This document shows positions 50,978-59,866 of a DNA stretch of 64,000 nt, one piece after another; the stretch's first letter is position 1, and every line of letters starts with the position of its first letter. The stretch is from Paenibacillus dendritiformis (GTDB taxonomy: Bacteria; Bacillota; Bacilli; Paenibacillales; Paenibacillaceae): the NCBI RefSeq assembly GCF_945605565.1, contig NZ_OX216966.1, positions 3,278,001 through 3,342,000 of the forward strand, written 5' to 3'. A model generated the notes under the pieces. It was given only the letters and a program-made list of their open reading frames with translations, did not search any database and had not been told where the DNA came from. The position numbers were made by a program, and so were the translations under genes.

Positions 50978-51427
50978 ATGAAGATCGAGCCGATAGGCAC
51001 CGTTCATTCCGCTGTGAAGGAAGGGGTAGATGAGAACTGGGGGCAAGTTGTTTCCGAGATTCATCTGCTTCCGGAATATGCGGATGGGCTCATTGGACTG
51101 CGGGAATTTTCCCATATCCTTGTCGTATATTATATGGATCGATCCACCTTCGATGCCGCCGGCGATCTGGTCCGCAGACCGCAGGGCCGATCCAATATGC
51201 CGGACATCGGCATTTTTGCGCAGCGGGCGAAGCACCGGCCGAATCCGATTGGCATTACGTGCGCGAAGCTGGTTGACATTGAAGGAGCGGTCATCCGGGT
51301 GCAGGGGCTAGACGCGATAGACCATACGCCGGTGCTTGATGTGAAGCCGCATTTCCCGGTCTTTGACTCGCCCGCGAATCCGCAGGTGCCCGCCTGGGTG
51401 AATAAGCTGATGGCGAAATATTTTTGA
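50978..51427 (+). CDS. TrmO/TsaA-type tRNA methyltransferase
   Basis: A 149-residue protein with the TsaA-like beta-barrel that binds S-adenosylmethionine. Family blocks are PIGTVHSAV, GLREFSHILVVYYMD, IGIFAQRAKHRPNPIGIT and GLDAIDHTPVLDVKP. TrmO N6-methylates threonylcarbamoyl-adenosine at position 37 of tRNA-Thr. This version has only the core domain and lacks the C-terminal extension of the E. coli enzyme, so tRNA activity is a family-based inference. The ATG at 50978 follows GGGAGG. Confidence 0.88.
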   Translation: MKIEPIGTVHSAVKEGVDENWGQVVSEIHLLPEYADGLIGLREFSHILVVYYMDRSTFDAAGDLVRRPQGRSNMPDIGIFAQRAKHRPNPIGITCAKLVDIEGAVIRVQGLDAIDHTPVLDVKPHFPVFDSPANPQVPAWVNKLMAKYF

Positions 51428-51468
51428 TGAGAGATGTATGTATTTATCCTTAATGTTCGTTCGGAGTG

Positions 51469-52272
51469 ATGCCGTTGACGTATACGCTAGTGATTGTGTT
51501 TATACTTACTTTGATTATTCATGCGTCCGAGACGCTATCCTACTCTATCCGCTTCGCGGGCGTCCGGATCGGCAAGCTCGCGGTGGCGTTGTCCCTGACC
51601 GGTATCGTCGTGCTCGTGGCGCGCACGGCCAACCTGATTCAAGCGCCGTTCACCGCCAATTTCATTGATTACGCCAATCACCATCCGGAGTTCGATCCGC
51701 TGCCCTACCTGCGGTTCACGCTGGTGGCGGCTTCGGCCGGGACGCTGCTCGCGATCGCGGTGTTCCCGACCTTCGTACAGCTGTTCACGCGGATTATCGC
51801 TCGTCTGGAGGTGGCAGGCTCGATCCCCAAGCTGCTGGCCGGGGTTACGATCGGACAGTTGAAGCGGACGAAGAGCTACATCCGCAGACCGACCTGGTCT
51901 ATGCTGGTCAGTCTCCGGTATAAGGGGATTCCGAAGCGGTTCATCCTGTTGAATATCGCGGTCACTGCGATCTATACGGTGGGCGTGCTCGCGTCGCTGT
52001 ATGCCGCCTATCTCGTTCCGGAGTTCAGCACGACCGCTTCCCAATCATCGGGACTTATTAACGGGATGGCGACCATCTTGCTGACCATTTTCATCGATCC
52101 GCAGCTGGGACTGATTACGGATAAGGCGCTCCAGCATCCCGAAGAGCGCGGCCGGCTGGGCCGAATCTATGCCGTGCTGATGTTTTCACGCTTCTTCGGC
52201 ACCTTGCTCGCCCAGCTGCTGCTGGTCCCGGCAGCCTATTGGATCGCTTCTATCGTCCGGCTCATCAGTTAA
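51469..52272 (+). CDS. amj: Amj-type lipid II flippase
   Basis: A 267-residue protein with about six membrane helices. Diagnostic stretches are IIHASETLSYSIRFAGVRIG near the N-terminus, ARTANLIQAPFTANFIDYA, and LTIFIDPQLGLITDKAL. It matches the Amj (YdaH) family that can replace MurJ in moving lipid II across the membrane for peptidoglycan synthesis. The start is uncertain: GTG 51466, ATG 51469 or TTG 51475 all follow CGGAG. TTG 51475 has the best spacing. The family call is firm. Confidence 0.9.
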   Translation: MPLTYTLVIVFILTLIIHASETLSYSIRFAGVRIGKLAVALSLTGIVVLVARTANLIQAPFTANFIDYANHHPEFDPLPYLRFTLVAASAGTLLAIAVFPTFVQLFTRIIARLEVAGSIPKLLAGVTIGQLKRTKSYIRRPTWSMLVSLRYKGIPKRFILLNIAVTAIYTVGVLASLYAAYLVPEFSTTASQSSGLINGMATILLTIFIDPQLGLITDKALQHPEERGRLGRIYAVLMFSRFFGTLLAQLLLVPAAYWIASIVRLIS

Positions 52273-52409
52273 GATCGAGACAAGAGCTGCGTAATTTTTC
52301 CAAGGAAAAGTTTTATTGTAATGCAGGAAACGAAAGGCAGTCTCCTGCGTATGACATGATGACAGGCAACCCGCCGCGTCACTTCGCTAACAAAAGGGGA
52401 TACATATAC

Positions 52410-53336
52410 ATGTTAAGCATTCTGGGATATTCATCCGAAGACCGGATTCTGATTATACAGGCAGACGACCTGGGCCGATCTGCCGAAGCGAACGAGGCTG
52501 CGTTCGAGCTGCTGGAGAGCGGAGCAGCGACTTCCGCCTCGCTGATCACCGTCGCCGAGCACAGTCTGGCTGCCGCAAAACGGGCCGCAGCCGGGCAAGC
52601 TGCATCGATTGGCATTCATTTGACACTGACGGGAGGCTACCGGCCGCGCTCGGCGCCGGATCGGGTTCCGACGCTGCTGGACCACGGCCGATTCCTGGAT
52701 AGTGTGTCGCAGCTGGAGAAGCAGGCCGACCCGTACGAGGTTCGGCATGAACTGGCCAATCAGATCGAGTGGGCCTTGAAGCAAGGGCTTCAGCCGACCC
52801 ATCTTGACAGTCACCAAGGCAGCGTGTTGGGGCTGTTCACCGGCAATGACTTCCTCGATGTCGTATTCGATCTGTGCGACACGTATAACCTGCCTTTTTT
52901 GCTGCCGCGCAACATTGTGCAGCAGTCCTTCCTGACTCAGGACCAACGGAGAAGGTTCGAATATATGATTCACGAGGCTGGGGAGCGGAACATTGCGCTG
53001 ATCAATGATCTGCTGCCTGACGCTTACGGGCTGGAGGAGGCAGAGACCTATGAGAGCTACCGCGAGGGCATTGTGCGTGCCTTGGCGGAGCTGAGGCCGG
53101 GGATTACCCAATGGACGCTCCATCCGGAACGCCTCTCTGCTCCGGCCTCTCTCCGGAAGCATCAAGTGAAGCGGGAAATGGAATACCGTATCGCGGCCGA
53201 CCCGGTCGTTCGGGAGGCGCTGGCCCGAGAAGGAATCACCTTGATGTCCTGGCAGCCGCTGCAGCAATGGCAGCACGAGCAGGCTGCGGCAGCGAGCAGA
53301 CGATCCGGCCGCGGGAAAATACTGCGGTTCGGCTAA
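52410..53336 (+). CDS. YdjC/ChbG-type carbohydrate deacetylase
   Basis: A 308-residue protein of the ChbG/HpnK family. The catalytic Asp pair is in LIIQADDLGRS, and metal-ligand His residues are in GIHLTLTGGY and THLDSHQGS. It removes acetyl groups from chito-oligosaccharides or related sugars. The C-terminus is basic (AASRRSGRGKIL). The ATG at 52410 follows AAAGGGGA by nine bases; the longer frame upstream overlaps amj. The substrate is unknown. It could assist chitin or cell-wall turnover. Confidence 0.9.
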   Translation: MLSILGYSSEDRILIIQADDLGRSAEANEAAFELLESGAATSASLITVAEHSLAAAKRAAAGQAASIGIHLTLTGGYRPRSAPDRVPTLLDHGRFLDSVSQLEKQADPYEVRHELANQIEWALKQGLQPTHLDSHQGSVLGLFTGNDFLDVVFDLCDTYNLPFLLPRNIVQQSFLTQDQRRRFEYMIHEAGERNIALINDLLPDAYGLEEAETYESYREGIVRALAELRPGITQWTLHPERLSAPASLRKHQVKREMEYRIAADPVVREALAREGITLMSWQPLQQWQHEQAAAASRRSGRGKILRFG

Positions 53337-53443
53337 GGCCGCGGTGAGCCGGACACAGCAAACATAAAGGAGAGTCGCGGAATGCGGAACATCCGAAACA
53401 TCGCTGCTGATGGAAGCGCAAGTTACATAAGGATGCTTGTCCG

Positions 53444-54175
53444 ATGAAGGCGGGAACGGAGACGCAGGGAAGGCGGGGACGGTACGGGATGATCGCGATC
53501 CTGATCGCCGCTGGAATCGGTGTGTTCATCTGGGGGGCGCTCTATATTCATACCCCAGTATTCTATGTGAACGGCGACAAATATGCCAAGAAGAGCGAGG
53601 ACGAGCATGGAATCCTCTATGAAACCCGCGGAGCAGGCCCGGCTATTGCCGTCAGCGGCCCGCCCGAGGCCAAATCGGTTCACGTCGGGGATAACCTCTA
53701 TTAAGTGAGCGTAGAATCGGAATCCGACTCGTACCGCGGCTCGATCTACCGTATCGACTACCCGGACCAATCCCGTATCGTCGGCGCCTATTATCGCGGT
53801 TCGGGACTCTTTTACAGGCAGACGCATAACGGGTACGAGCCGCTATATCCCGATGTCGGGCCTTATGTCGGCGGCAAGTCGCTTGAGCCAGTGAACTGGG
53901 ACAAGCTCAAGGCCGGCGTTATTATGAAAATGGCTTATGAGTCGAACCAGAGCACGCAAGGGAAACCTTTGTATTACTATCTCGTTTTTGTCGTCATCCT
54001 GATTGGCTTGGCCGGATTCTACTGTCCGGAAGCCGCATTCTATCTCGGTTATCCGATCTGGGTGGAGAATCCGAAGCCAAGCGATGATTATATTATTGCG
54101 GCCAAAGCAGGAGCTGTCCTCGCGGTCCTGTTCGGATTCTTTCTGATTCTCCGCGCTCTAGGCATATCTTCGTAG
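53444..54175 (+). pseudogene. Membrane protein gene split by an in-frame TAA
   Basis: One frame runs from the ATG at 53444 to 54175 with a single TAA at 53702-53704. The first part (86 codons) has an N-terminal membrane helix (MIAILIAAGIGVFIWGALYI) and an extracytoplasmic segment. After the stop the frame continues with a similar beta-rich segment (YRIDYPDQSRIVGAYYRGSG). It ends in two membrane helices, with a WVENPKPSDDYI loop that resembles DUF6199. The GTG right after the TAA has no convincing ribosome site. The natural product would be about 243 residues. It is a pseudogene, a read-through case or a base error. Confidence 0.7.
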
Positions 54176-54239
54176 ACCGTGTATGATAGGAAGGCATATT
54201 CCGGAATGGACCAAAATTATAGGGTAACGGAGGGATAAG

Positions 54240-55109
54240 GTGAAAATATTAGTGCTTGGCGGAACGAGATTTTTCGGCAAAAAGCTGGTGCACAAGCTGC
54301 TGGACAGCGGTGCCAAGGTGACGATTGCCACGCGCGGCGTGACACCGGATCCGTTCGGCGATCGGGTTATCCGCGTCCAGGCGGATCGCAAGGACCGCGA
54401 CTCGCTGCGGGCAGCGGTCGGGGATCAGGTCTGGGATGTTGTCTACGACAATATCTGCTATACGCCGCGGGAAGCGCTGATGGCATGTGAGCTCTTCACA
54501 GGGAAAGTGAAGAATTATATTTTCACCTCGACGTTGTCGGTATACGGCTGCGCTTCCACCGGTCATCCGGAAGCGGATTTCGATCCGTATCGTTATCGGT
54601 ATGAGACGGATCCGGAAGCCGAAGCGGACTATGGCGAAGGAAAGCGGCAGGCGGAGGCCGTCTTCTTCCAGCGCGCCGATTTCCCCGTGCATGCGGTCCG
54701 CTTTCCGATTGTGCTGGGGGAGGACGACTATACGCGGCGGCTTCATTTCCATGTGGACCGGATCCGTCAGGGGGAGCCGATTGGCATTCCGAACCGGGAG
54801 GCGAAGATGTCGTTCATCAGCTCGGATGAAGCGGCTTCGTTCCTGTACTGGCTGAAGGAGCAGACCGATGCGGGACCAATCAATGCTTGCTCCATCGGAG
54901 AACTGTCGCTCGATCGCATCCTCGCCATCGTGGAAGAGGCTGTCGGCAGAACGGCGATCGTTGAGCCGCCGTCGGATGGGAACCGTTCGCCATTCGGCGT
55001 TCCAGATCATTGGTTCATGGATAATCGCCGGGCGCGGGAAGCCGGATTCGAGTTCCCTGAAGTGACAGAGTGGTTCATTCCGCTCGTGCGCAAGCTGGCG
55101 CGGAATTGA
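54240..55109 (+). CDS. NAD-dependent epimerase/dehydratase family protein
   Basis: A 289-residue extended SDR. The nucleotide motif is ILVLGGTRFFGKKLV at the N-terminus. YDNICYTPREA and FTSTLSVYG (catalytic Ser/Thr region) follow, and YGEGKRQAEA carries the YxxxK-like Y-G-E-G-K. It may act on nucleotide sugars or be a regulatory SDR. The GTG start follows CGGAGGG. The next gene begins 25 bp downstream, so a short operon with the acetyltransferase is likely. Confidence 0.88.
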   Translation: MKILVLGGTRFFGKKLVHKLLDSGAKVTIATRGVTPDPFGDRVIRVQADRKDRDSLRAAVGDQVWDVVYDNICYTPREALMACELFTGKVKNYIFTSTLSVYGCASTGHPEADFDPYRYRYETDPEAEADYGEGKRQAEAVFFQRADFPVHAVRFPIVLGEDDYTRRLHFHVDRIRQGEPIGIPNREAKMSFISSDEAASFLYWLKEQTDAGPINACSIGELSLDRILAIVEEAVGRTAIVEPPSDGNRSPFGVPDHWFMDNRRAREAGFEFPEVTEWFIPLVRKLARN

Positions 55110-55134
55110 CTAGGTTAGCAGGAGGAATGTAAGA

Positions 55135-55563
55135 ATGTTCATAAATGTGAAGTCACGGCTGCGGGAGGCGGTCATTCGCGATCTCATCGAGCTGTGTGTA
55201 TTTCCCGACCCGGATAAGGTGGAAGCTGTATTGAAAACGTATGAGCAGAATCCCGGAGACGAGCTGTGGGGATATGAGAGCGAAGGCGAGGTTGTGGGCA
55301 TCATCGGCTTCCGGAAGCATGGGAAGGAGATTGAGATTCTTCATATCGCCGTTCATCCGGAGCTGCGGGGCGCAGGGTTCGGCAGGGGCATGATCTTGGA
55401 GCTCATTCATCAGGAGCAGCCGGATGTGGTCAAGGCCGAGACCGATGAGGAAGCGGTCGATTTTTATCGGAATATCGGATTCGTGATTGAGAGCCGAGGC
55501 GAAGTCTACCCGGGTGTGGAACGGTTCACTTGCACATATGAGACTCATCCGGAAGAGCAATAG
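55135..55563 (+). CDS. GNAT-family N-acetyltransferase
   Basis: A 142-residue acetyltransferase. The acetyl-CoA-binding motif A is in LHIAVHPELRGAGFGRGM, followed by EAVDFYRNIGFVIESRG (motif B). The N-terminal half contains FPDPDKVEAVLKTYEQNP. AGGAGG lies six to nine bases before the ATG. The substrate (amine, amino acid or protein) is unknown. Terminated by a hairpin. Confidence 0.88.
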   Translation: MFINVKSRLREAVIRDLIELCVFPDPDKVEAVLKTYEQNPGDELWGYESEGEVVGIIGFRKHGKEIEILHIAVHPELRGAGFGRGMILELIHQEQPDVVKAETDEEAVDFYRNIGFVIESRGEVYPGVERFTCTYETHPEEQ

Positions 55564-55583
55564 AAGCCTTGCTCCGGCACAGA

Positions 55584-55617
55584 AGAGAGACGCACAGTCA
55601 TGTGCGCTCTCTTTATT
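55584..55617 (+). terminator. Terminator after the GNAT gene
   Basis: AGAGAGACGCAC and GTGCGCTCTCT pair with one bulged A, followed by a T-rich tract. Confidence 0.8.
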
Positions 55618-55967
55618 TTTGTGGTCTGCGTCTGTTCTTCTCCTTGTCATCTCCCTGGTCGTCATTTTCTTCCTTCTCTTGCTTCTCCTCATGGAGTTCT
55701 ACTGAAGACTGGCCGGTAATATAATCGAAAGGCGTAAGCCCATGACATCGGCCAAACTTGGAAAGCTCGCTTCTGATCTGAACAAAACAGGCTGGCGTCA
55801 ATAGGGCAAAATATCCGTTGGTAGCACATTGTTCCCGTCTCGCGCTGTATCTCTGGCGGGATTTGCCTAGTTCTTAAGAACGGATATCGGCTCCTGCACT
55901 TGGAAAGAGGCCATCGATTGGATAAAATATCCTCTGTCTGAATATAAAAATGAAGGACAGGTGGATT
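55618..55967. other. Spacer with no confident gene
   Basis: About 350 bases. A minus-strand frame (55613-55801, 62 codons from a TTG) lacks a ribosome site and ends in a Lys/Glu/Asp-rich tail. Its middle (SKFGRCHGLTPFDYITG) looks protein-like and might be a remnant, but it is not annotated. CTCTGTCTG and AATATAAAAATG precede the next gene. Confidence 0.35.
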
Positions 55968-56915
55968 ATGTTCCCAAGGAGATCCTGGTTTTCCAAATTG
56001 ATGCGGATTGCGTGCGGTCTGTTGTTGGCTGCAGCCGCTCTGCTTCCGGCCGCTTCCGCGCATGCGGCTGACGATCAATGGATTGCTCAAGTATGGAAGG
56101 AGTACACAGCCTACAACAAAAAAACGGTCGATGCTTACGAGAGTTATTTGAAGCAAACCGAGCGGGCGTATCAACAATTTTATGACGACAGCCATCGGAA
56201 ATACGAAGAGATGATGGCACAGGTGCATGCAGACCAGAAGGAATGGCATGAGAAGCTGGAGGCCGATCTGAAGGAATTGCAGGAGCGTTATGGCGATGAC
56301 AAAAATGTAAAGAGCAAGCTCCGGCAATACAGCAATGATATCAATCCGAATTTCTTGAACAGTCCGATGTGGAAATATGAGGTGGGCGGCAATCCGAATT
56401 ATCTAAATAGCACGATGTGGAAGCTGAATAAAGCGCTGAATGAAAATTATTTGGAAAGCCTCATGTGGACTTATAGCAAAGCGATCAATCCGAACTATTT
56501 GAACAGCTCGATGTGGAAATACAATAAAACGGTGAACGAGAACTACTTGAACAGTCCGATGCAGAAGTTGAAGAAAGGCTCCAGCGAACATCATTTGGGC
56601 AGTCCGATCCAAAAATACAGCAAGGGCAAGCTGACGAAGACGCAGGCAAAGAAGCTGTATGCCGAACTGAAGAAAGAGCAAACCGCCAACGTGTCCAAAG
56701 GAATTGGGGCAAGCAAGAAGGCGATTGCCGAGCTGGCCGCCAGCACGGAAAAACAGATTGGCCATCTTCATAGCGAAACCGTTCAATTGCTGGAAAAACA
56801 GCGTGAAGAGTCTCTTCAGGCAATCTCGGATCTGCGCAAGGAAATCTGTGGAGAAGGTCTCCAGTGGGAGCCTTTATTTCCTGGGCCGGAGCCAAAAGAA
56901 AATACGGCGGCTTAG
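55968..56915 (+). CDS. Secreted protein with six 16-residue repeats
   Basis: A 315-residue exported protein of unknown function. The signal peptide runs from MFPRRSWFSKLMRIACG through a hydrophobic core (LLLAAAALLPAASA) to AHA-ADDQW. The ATG at 55968 gives this proper signal sequence, with AAGGA ten bases upstream. A charged helical region (about 30-120, with KEWHEKLEADLKELQERY) precedes six repeats of NPNYLNSxMWKYxKx (about 125-220). A Lys-rich segment and a further coiled-coil (HSETVQLLEKQREESLQAIS) follow. It has no membrane anchor, so it is probably released or wall-associated. A terminator follows. Confidence 0.85.
   Translation: MFPRRSWFSKLMRIACGLLLAAAALLPAASAHAADDQWIAQVWKEYTAYNKKTVDAYESYLKQTERAYQQFYDDSHRKYEEMMAQVHADQKEWHEKLEADLKELQERYGDDKNVKSKLRQYSNDINPNFLNSPMWKYEVGGNPNYLNSTMWKLNKALNENYLESLMWTYSKAINPNYLNSSMWKYNKTVNENYLNSPMQKLKKGSSEHHLGSPIQKYSKGKLTKTQAKKLYAELKKEQTANVSKGIGASKKAIAELAASTEKQIGHLHSETVQLLEKQREESLQAISDLRKEICGEGLQWEPLFPGPEPKENTAA
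56340..56627 (+). repeat. Six in-frame 48-bp repeats inside the secreted-protein gene
   Basis: Six tandem units of 16 codons: INPNFLNSPMWKYEVG, GNPNYLNSTMWKLNKA, LNENYLESLMWTYSKA, INPNYLNSSMWKYNKT, VNENYLNSPMQKLKKG and SSEHHLGSPIQKYSKG. The last one is the most diverged. Confidence 0.92.
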
Positions 56916-56934
56916 GCCGTTCGCTTTCACCAAG

Positions 56935-56961
56935 ATGCCGTGCACAAGCGCGGCATTTTTT
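56935..56961 (+). terminator. Terminator of the repeat-protein gene
   Basis: ATGCCG (56935-56940) pairs with CGGCAT (56951-56956), followed by six T. Confidence 0.65.
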
Positions 56962-57122
56962 GCGTCTTCTCTTGCCATGCTGGCGTTGGCTCCAGACATT
57001 CCTTGACTTTCCACCCAGATTTGCGGAGTATGGAGGTAGACATAGTTGCGGTGTATATACCGCGGGCGCTGCTCCCGGTATTGACGGTTGACGATTACGA
57101 TGACAAAGGAGATATGACTGAC

Positions 57123-58073
57123 ATGGTTGCATGGTCCCATCCGAACGGGTCCTTCCTGCTCAGAGTTGCGGGAGTGATGATTTATAACGGGAAGGTGCTG
57201 ATGCAGCGCAACAAGTCGGGGGATGCATGGGTCCTCCCCGGAGGCAGAGCGGAGTGGAATGAGCCGACAGAAGAGGCCATCGTTCGGGAATTTGCCGAGG
57301 AATTGGGCATGCGCGTACGGCCGGTCAGGCTCGCAGGCTTGATCGAAAACTTCAATGCGTACCGGCAGGCGGGCTTGCATGAATTCGGCGTATATTATGA
57401 AGTCCATGCTTGCCCCGGGGAACACATCGATATTCCGGACGGCGAATTCATTGGCAAGGAAGCAGCGCCTGTCCTGACCTTCCGGTGGATTGATCTGGAA
57501 CAGGTTCCTGATACGGTCATTTATCCGGCCAGCTTGAAGCAGCTGCTTCGATCGAACGGCGAGTTCCGCCATATCGTGAACGATGATCTGAAGGAATATG
57601 GCATCGCGGCTTCTGACACCGTAGAGATTGAAGCTGTGCAGGAGCTGGATCTTGAAGCGATTGGTCCAATGGTTCAGACGAGCGGGCAAGAAGGATATCG
57701 GCATATCGCGCGCCTGGCTAATGAATATCGGAGCGGGATCAATCAGTTCCGCAAGCGGGGAGAAGCCCTGTTTGTCGCCAAGGTGAACGGTAATCTGGCA
57801 GGGATATGCGGTCTCAACCAGCAGACTGGCGCTGAACGCCGAACGGGAAGAGTGCGCCGAATGTATGTGCTGCCTGCCTATCGGAGACAGGGTGTGGGCA
57901 AGCGGCTGGTAGAGTCAGTAATTGATTATGCCCGTGGGCATTACGATGATCTCATATTGTATACGGATAGCAAGCGGGCAGCGGATTTTTACACGGCGCT
58001 GGGCTTTGCGCCAACAACCGGGATGAAGCACTGCACTCATGCGCTGGATTTGTATAAACCCGAGTATGAGTAG
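57123..58073 (+). CDS. NUDIX hydrolase fused to a GNAT acetyltransferase
   Basis: A 316-residue two-domain protein. The N-terminal NUDIX domain (about 1-155) carries the Nudix box GGRAEWNEPTEEAIVREFAEELG. It would hydrolyse a nucleoside diphosphate linked to another group. The C-terminal GNAT domain (about 190-316) has RRMYVLPAYRRQGVGKRLVE and KRAADFYTALGF. The start is uncertain. ATG 57123 is 11 bases from AAAGGAG and ATG 57114 only two. The longer frame from 56940 begins inside a terminator and is rejected. The fusion suggests linked or sequential activities, but no substrate is evident. Confidence 0.85.
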   Translation: MVAWSHPNGSFLLRVAGVMIYNGKVLMQRNKSGDAWVLPGGRAEWNEPTEEAIVREFAEELGMRVRPVRLAGLIENFNAYRQAGLHEFGVYYEVHACPGEHIDIPDGEFIGKEAAPVLTFRWIDLEQVPDTVIYPASLKQLLRSNGEFRHIVNDDLKEYGIAASDTVEIEAVQELDLEAIGPMVQTSGQEGYRHIARLANEYRSGINQFRKRGEALFVAKVNGNLAGICGLNQQTGAERRTGRVRRMYVLPAYRRQGVGKRLVESVIDYARGHYDDLILYTDSKRAADFYTALGFAPTTGMKHCTHALDLYKPEYE

Positions 58074-58203
58074 AAAGATACCTATTGGTATAGAGCCAAG
58101 GATCTGCAAGTGTTGAGCCGACTCGTCCCATGATTTTCATAGAGTCCCTGTTCGATGTGCCAGTGGAGAATCGGGGGAATAACGACGTACAGTGAGGTGC
58201 GGA

Positions 58204-59016
58204 ATGAACAGAACGATATTGCATGAGGCCAAAGAGGTGGCGGTGAACGCGGCGCAAGCGGCCGGGGCGATCATCAAACGGCGCTTCGACACGATGTACA
58301 AGGTGGATAAGAAAGGAGACGCCGGCGATGTCGTGACGGAAGCCGATTATGAAGCCGAACAGTCCATCGTGGAGGCAATCGAACGGAAATTCCCGGATCA
58401 TCGCATCCTTAGCGAAGAGGCAGGCCAGCTGGGTCAGGATAGCGACTGGCTGTGGCTCGTTGATCCGCTGGACGGAACGAATAATTATGTGATCGGCCTC
58501 CCGGTATTTGCCGTCTCGATTACGCTGATGTACCGGGAAGAGCCGGTGCTTGGAGTCATCTACGAGCCGATGCCTGACCGGCTCTACGTCGCTGTCAAGG
58601 GAGAAGGGATGACGCTCAATGGCGAGCCTGTTCGCATGCGGAGGCATGAACGCGAGCTGCGGCGGGCGACGGCCGGCTGGATTCAGGGACACGCTGTGGG
58701 GCATGAACAGACGGCTGCCCAATTGAGGCAGAAGCTGGACCAGTCCTGCAAGCGGATGCTGAGGCTGTGGGCGCCGACGCTGGTATGGTGCATGCTTGCC
58801 AGAGGCATGATCGACGCCATCGTGCTCTATAATTCGGAAGGGGAGGATCTGTATTCCGGCGTATTGATGGTCCAGGAAGCGGGCGGTCAGGTGATGGACT
58901 TCCAGGGCCGGCCGTTCCGGACGATGTGCCGGGAGCCATACTTGATTGCCTGCTCTCCCGAAGCGGGCGAACAGTGGCTGGAGCTTGTTCGGCAAGGAAT
59001 GCAGATTGAAGCGTGA
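58204..59016 (+). CDS. Inositol-monophosphatase family phosphatase
   Basis: A 270-residue Mg2+-dependent phosphatase. The family motifs are GDVVTEADYEAE (metal-binding Glu region: ILSEEAGQ), WLVDPLDGTNNYVIGLP (the central DPxDGT), and YSGVLMVQEAGGQVMDF at the C-terminus. Members act on inositol phosphate, fructose-1,6-bisphosphate, NADP or PAP. Which one applies here cannot be told. The ATG at 58204 follows GAGGTG. Confidence 0.9.
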   Translation: MNRTILHEAKEVAVNAAQAAGAIIKRRFDTMYKVDKKGDAGDVVTEADYEAEQSIVEAIERKFPDHRILSEEAGQLGQDSDWLWLVDPLDGTNNYVIGLPVFAVSITLMYREEPVLGVIYEPMPDRLYVAVKGEGMTLNGEPVRMRRHERELRRATAGWIQGHAVGHEQTAAQLRQKLDQSCKRMLRLWAPTLVWCMLARGMIDAIVLYNSEGEDLYSGVLMVQEAGGQVMDFQGRPFRTMCREPYLIACSPEAGEQWLELVRQGMQIEA

Positions 59017-59082
59017 TGCAGAGTAGCGGCACTGAAGCGCCATGCCACCGCAGGTATGATTTAAATGTGAAGAGGTGAACTG

Positions 59083-59852
59083 ATGACCATAATGGAGTGG
59101 GACTTATCCGAATATGAAGATCCGACATTATATGATCTCGAAAATCAGGGCAATCCTGAGCTGCCGATGCTTCTCGCATGGCCAAAAAACTGGAAATAGA
59201 GGGGAAGCCGGTACTGGATCTGGCCTGCGGAACGGGACGAACCGCCCTTCCGCTGGCGGAGGCCGGGTATTCCGTCATTGGAGTGGATCTGCATGCAGGC
59301 ATGCTGGAGCAAGCCCGCTGCAAGACATCGGCCGGGACGGATATCCGCTGGGTTCAGCAGGATCTGACGCAGCTGCAGCTTGAGGAACGCTCGCCGCTGG
59401 CTTATATGACCGGGAATGGATTTCAGCATTTTCTGACCAATGAATTGCAGAACCTGCTGCTTCAATCTATCCGCAGCGCATTGACGCCAGACGGGATCCT
59501 GTTGTTCGACACCAGATTCCCGGCGGCCGAGGAGCTTCTTCAGCCGCCCGTAGAGGAATATTGGCGGACGATCGAGATCGGGCCGGAGCATCGTTGCGAC
59601 GTATATACGATCGCAACGTATGATCCGGTTGCCCAAGTTCAGCATTACACGACGATCAGGCGCTTTCTCGAAGGGGAGGAGCTGCGCGAAGAACGCAAGA
59701 CAACGATAGAGCTGCGTTATACGTATCCGCAGGAAATGGCCCGCACGCTGGAAGCGAACGGTTTTGAACTGCTTCATTTGTATGGTGGCTGGTCCGGCGC
59801 ATCCCTTCATCCTTCCTCTCCTTCGATGGTGGCGGTGTGCCGCAGAGCATAA
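59083..59852 (+). pseudogene. SAM-dependent methyltransferase gene with a frameshift near the start
   Basis: The ATG at 59083 follows AGAGGTG and encodes a typical methyltransferase N-terminus (MEWDLSEYEDPTLYDLENQ...ELPMLL) but reaches TAG at 59197. The catalytic domain is in another frame from about 59178: AKKLEIEGKPVLDLACGTGR (motif I), IGVDLHAGMLEQA (motif II) and SALTPDGILLFDTRFP. It runs to 59852. That frame's own ATG has no ribosome site. One inserted base near GCATGGCC would fuse them. The full product would be about 256 residues. A pseudogene or a single-base error. The methylated substrate is unknown. Confidence 0.8.
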
Positions 59853-59866
59853 GGGAGGAGAATAGG

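Noticed and set aside
55613..55801. 62-codon minus-strand frame after the GNAT gene
   Set aside because: It has a TTG start without a ribosome site and a low-complexity charged tail, and it overlaps the terminator. At most a remnant.
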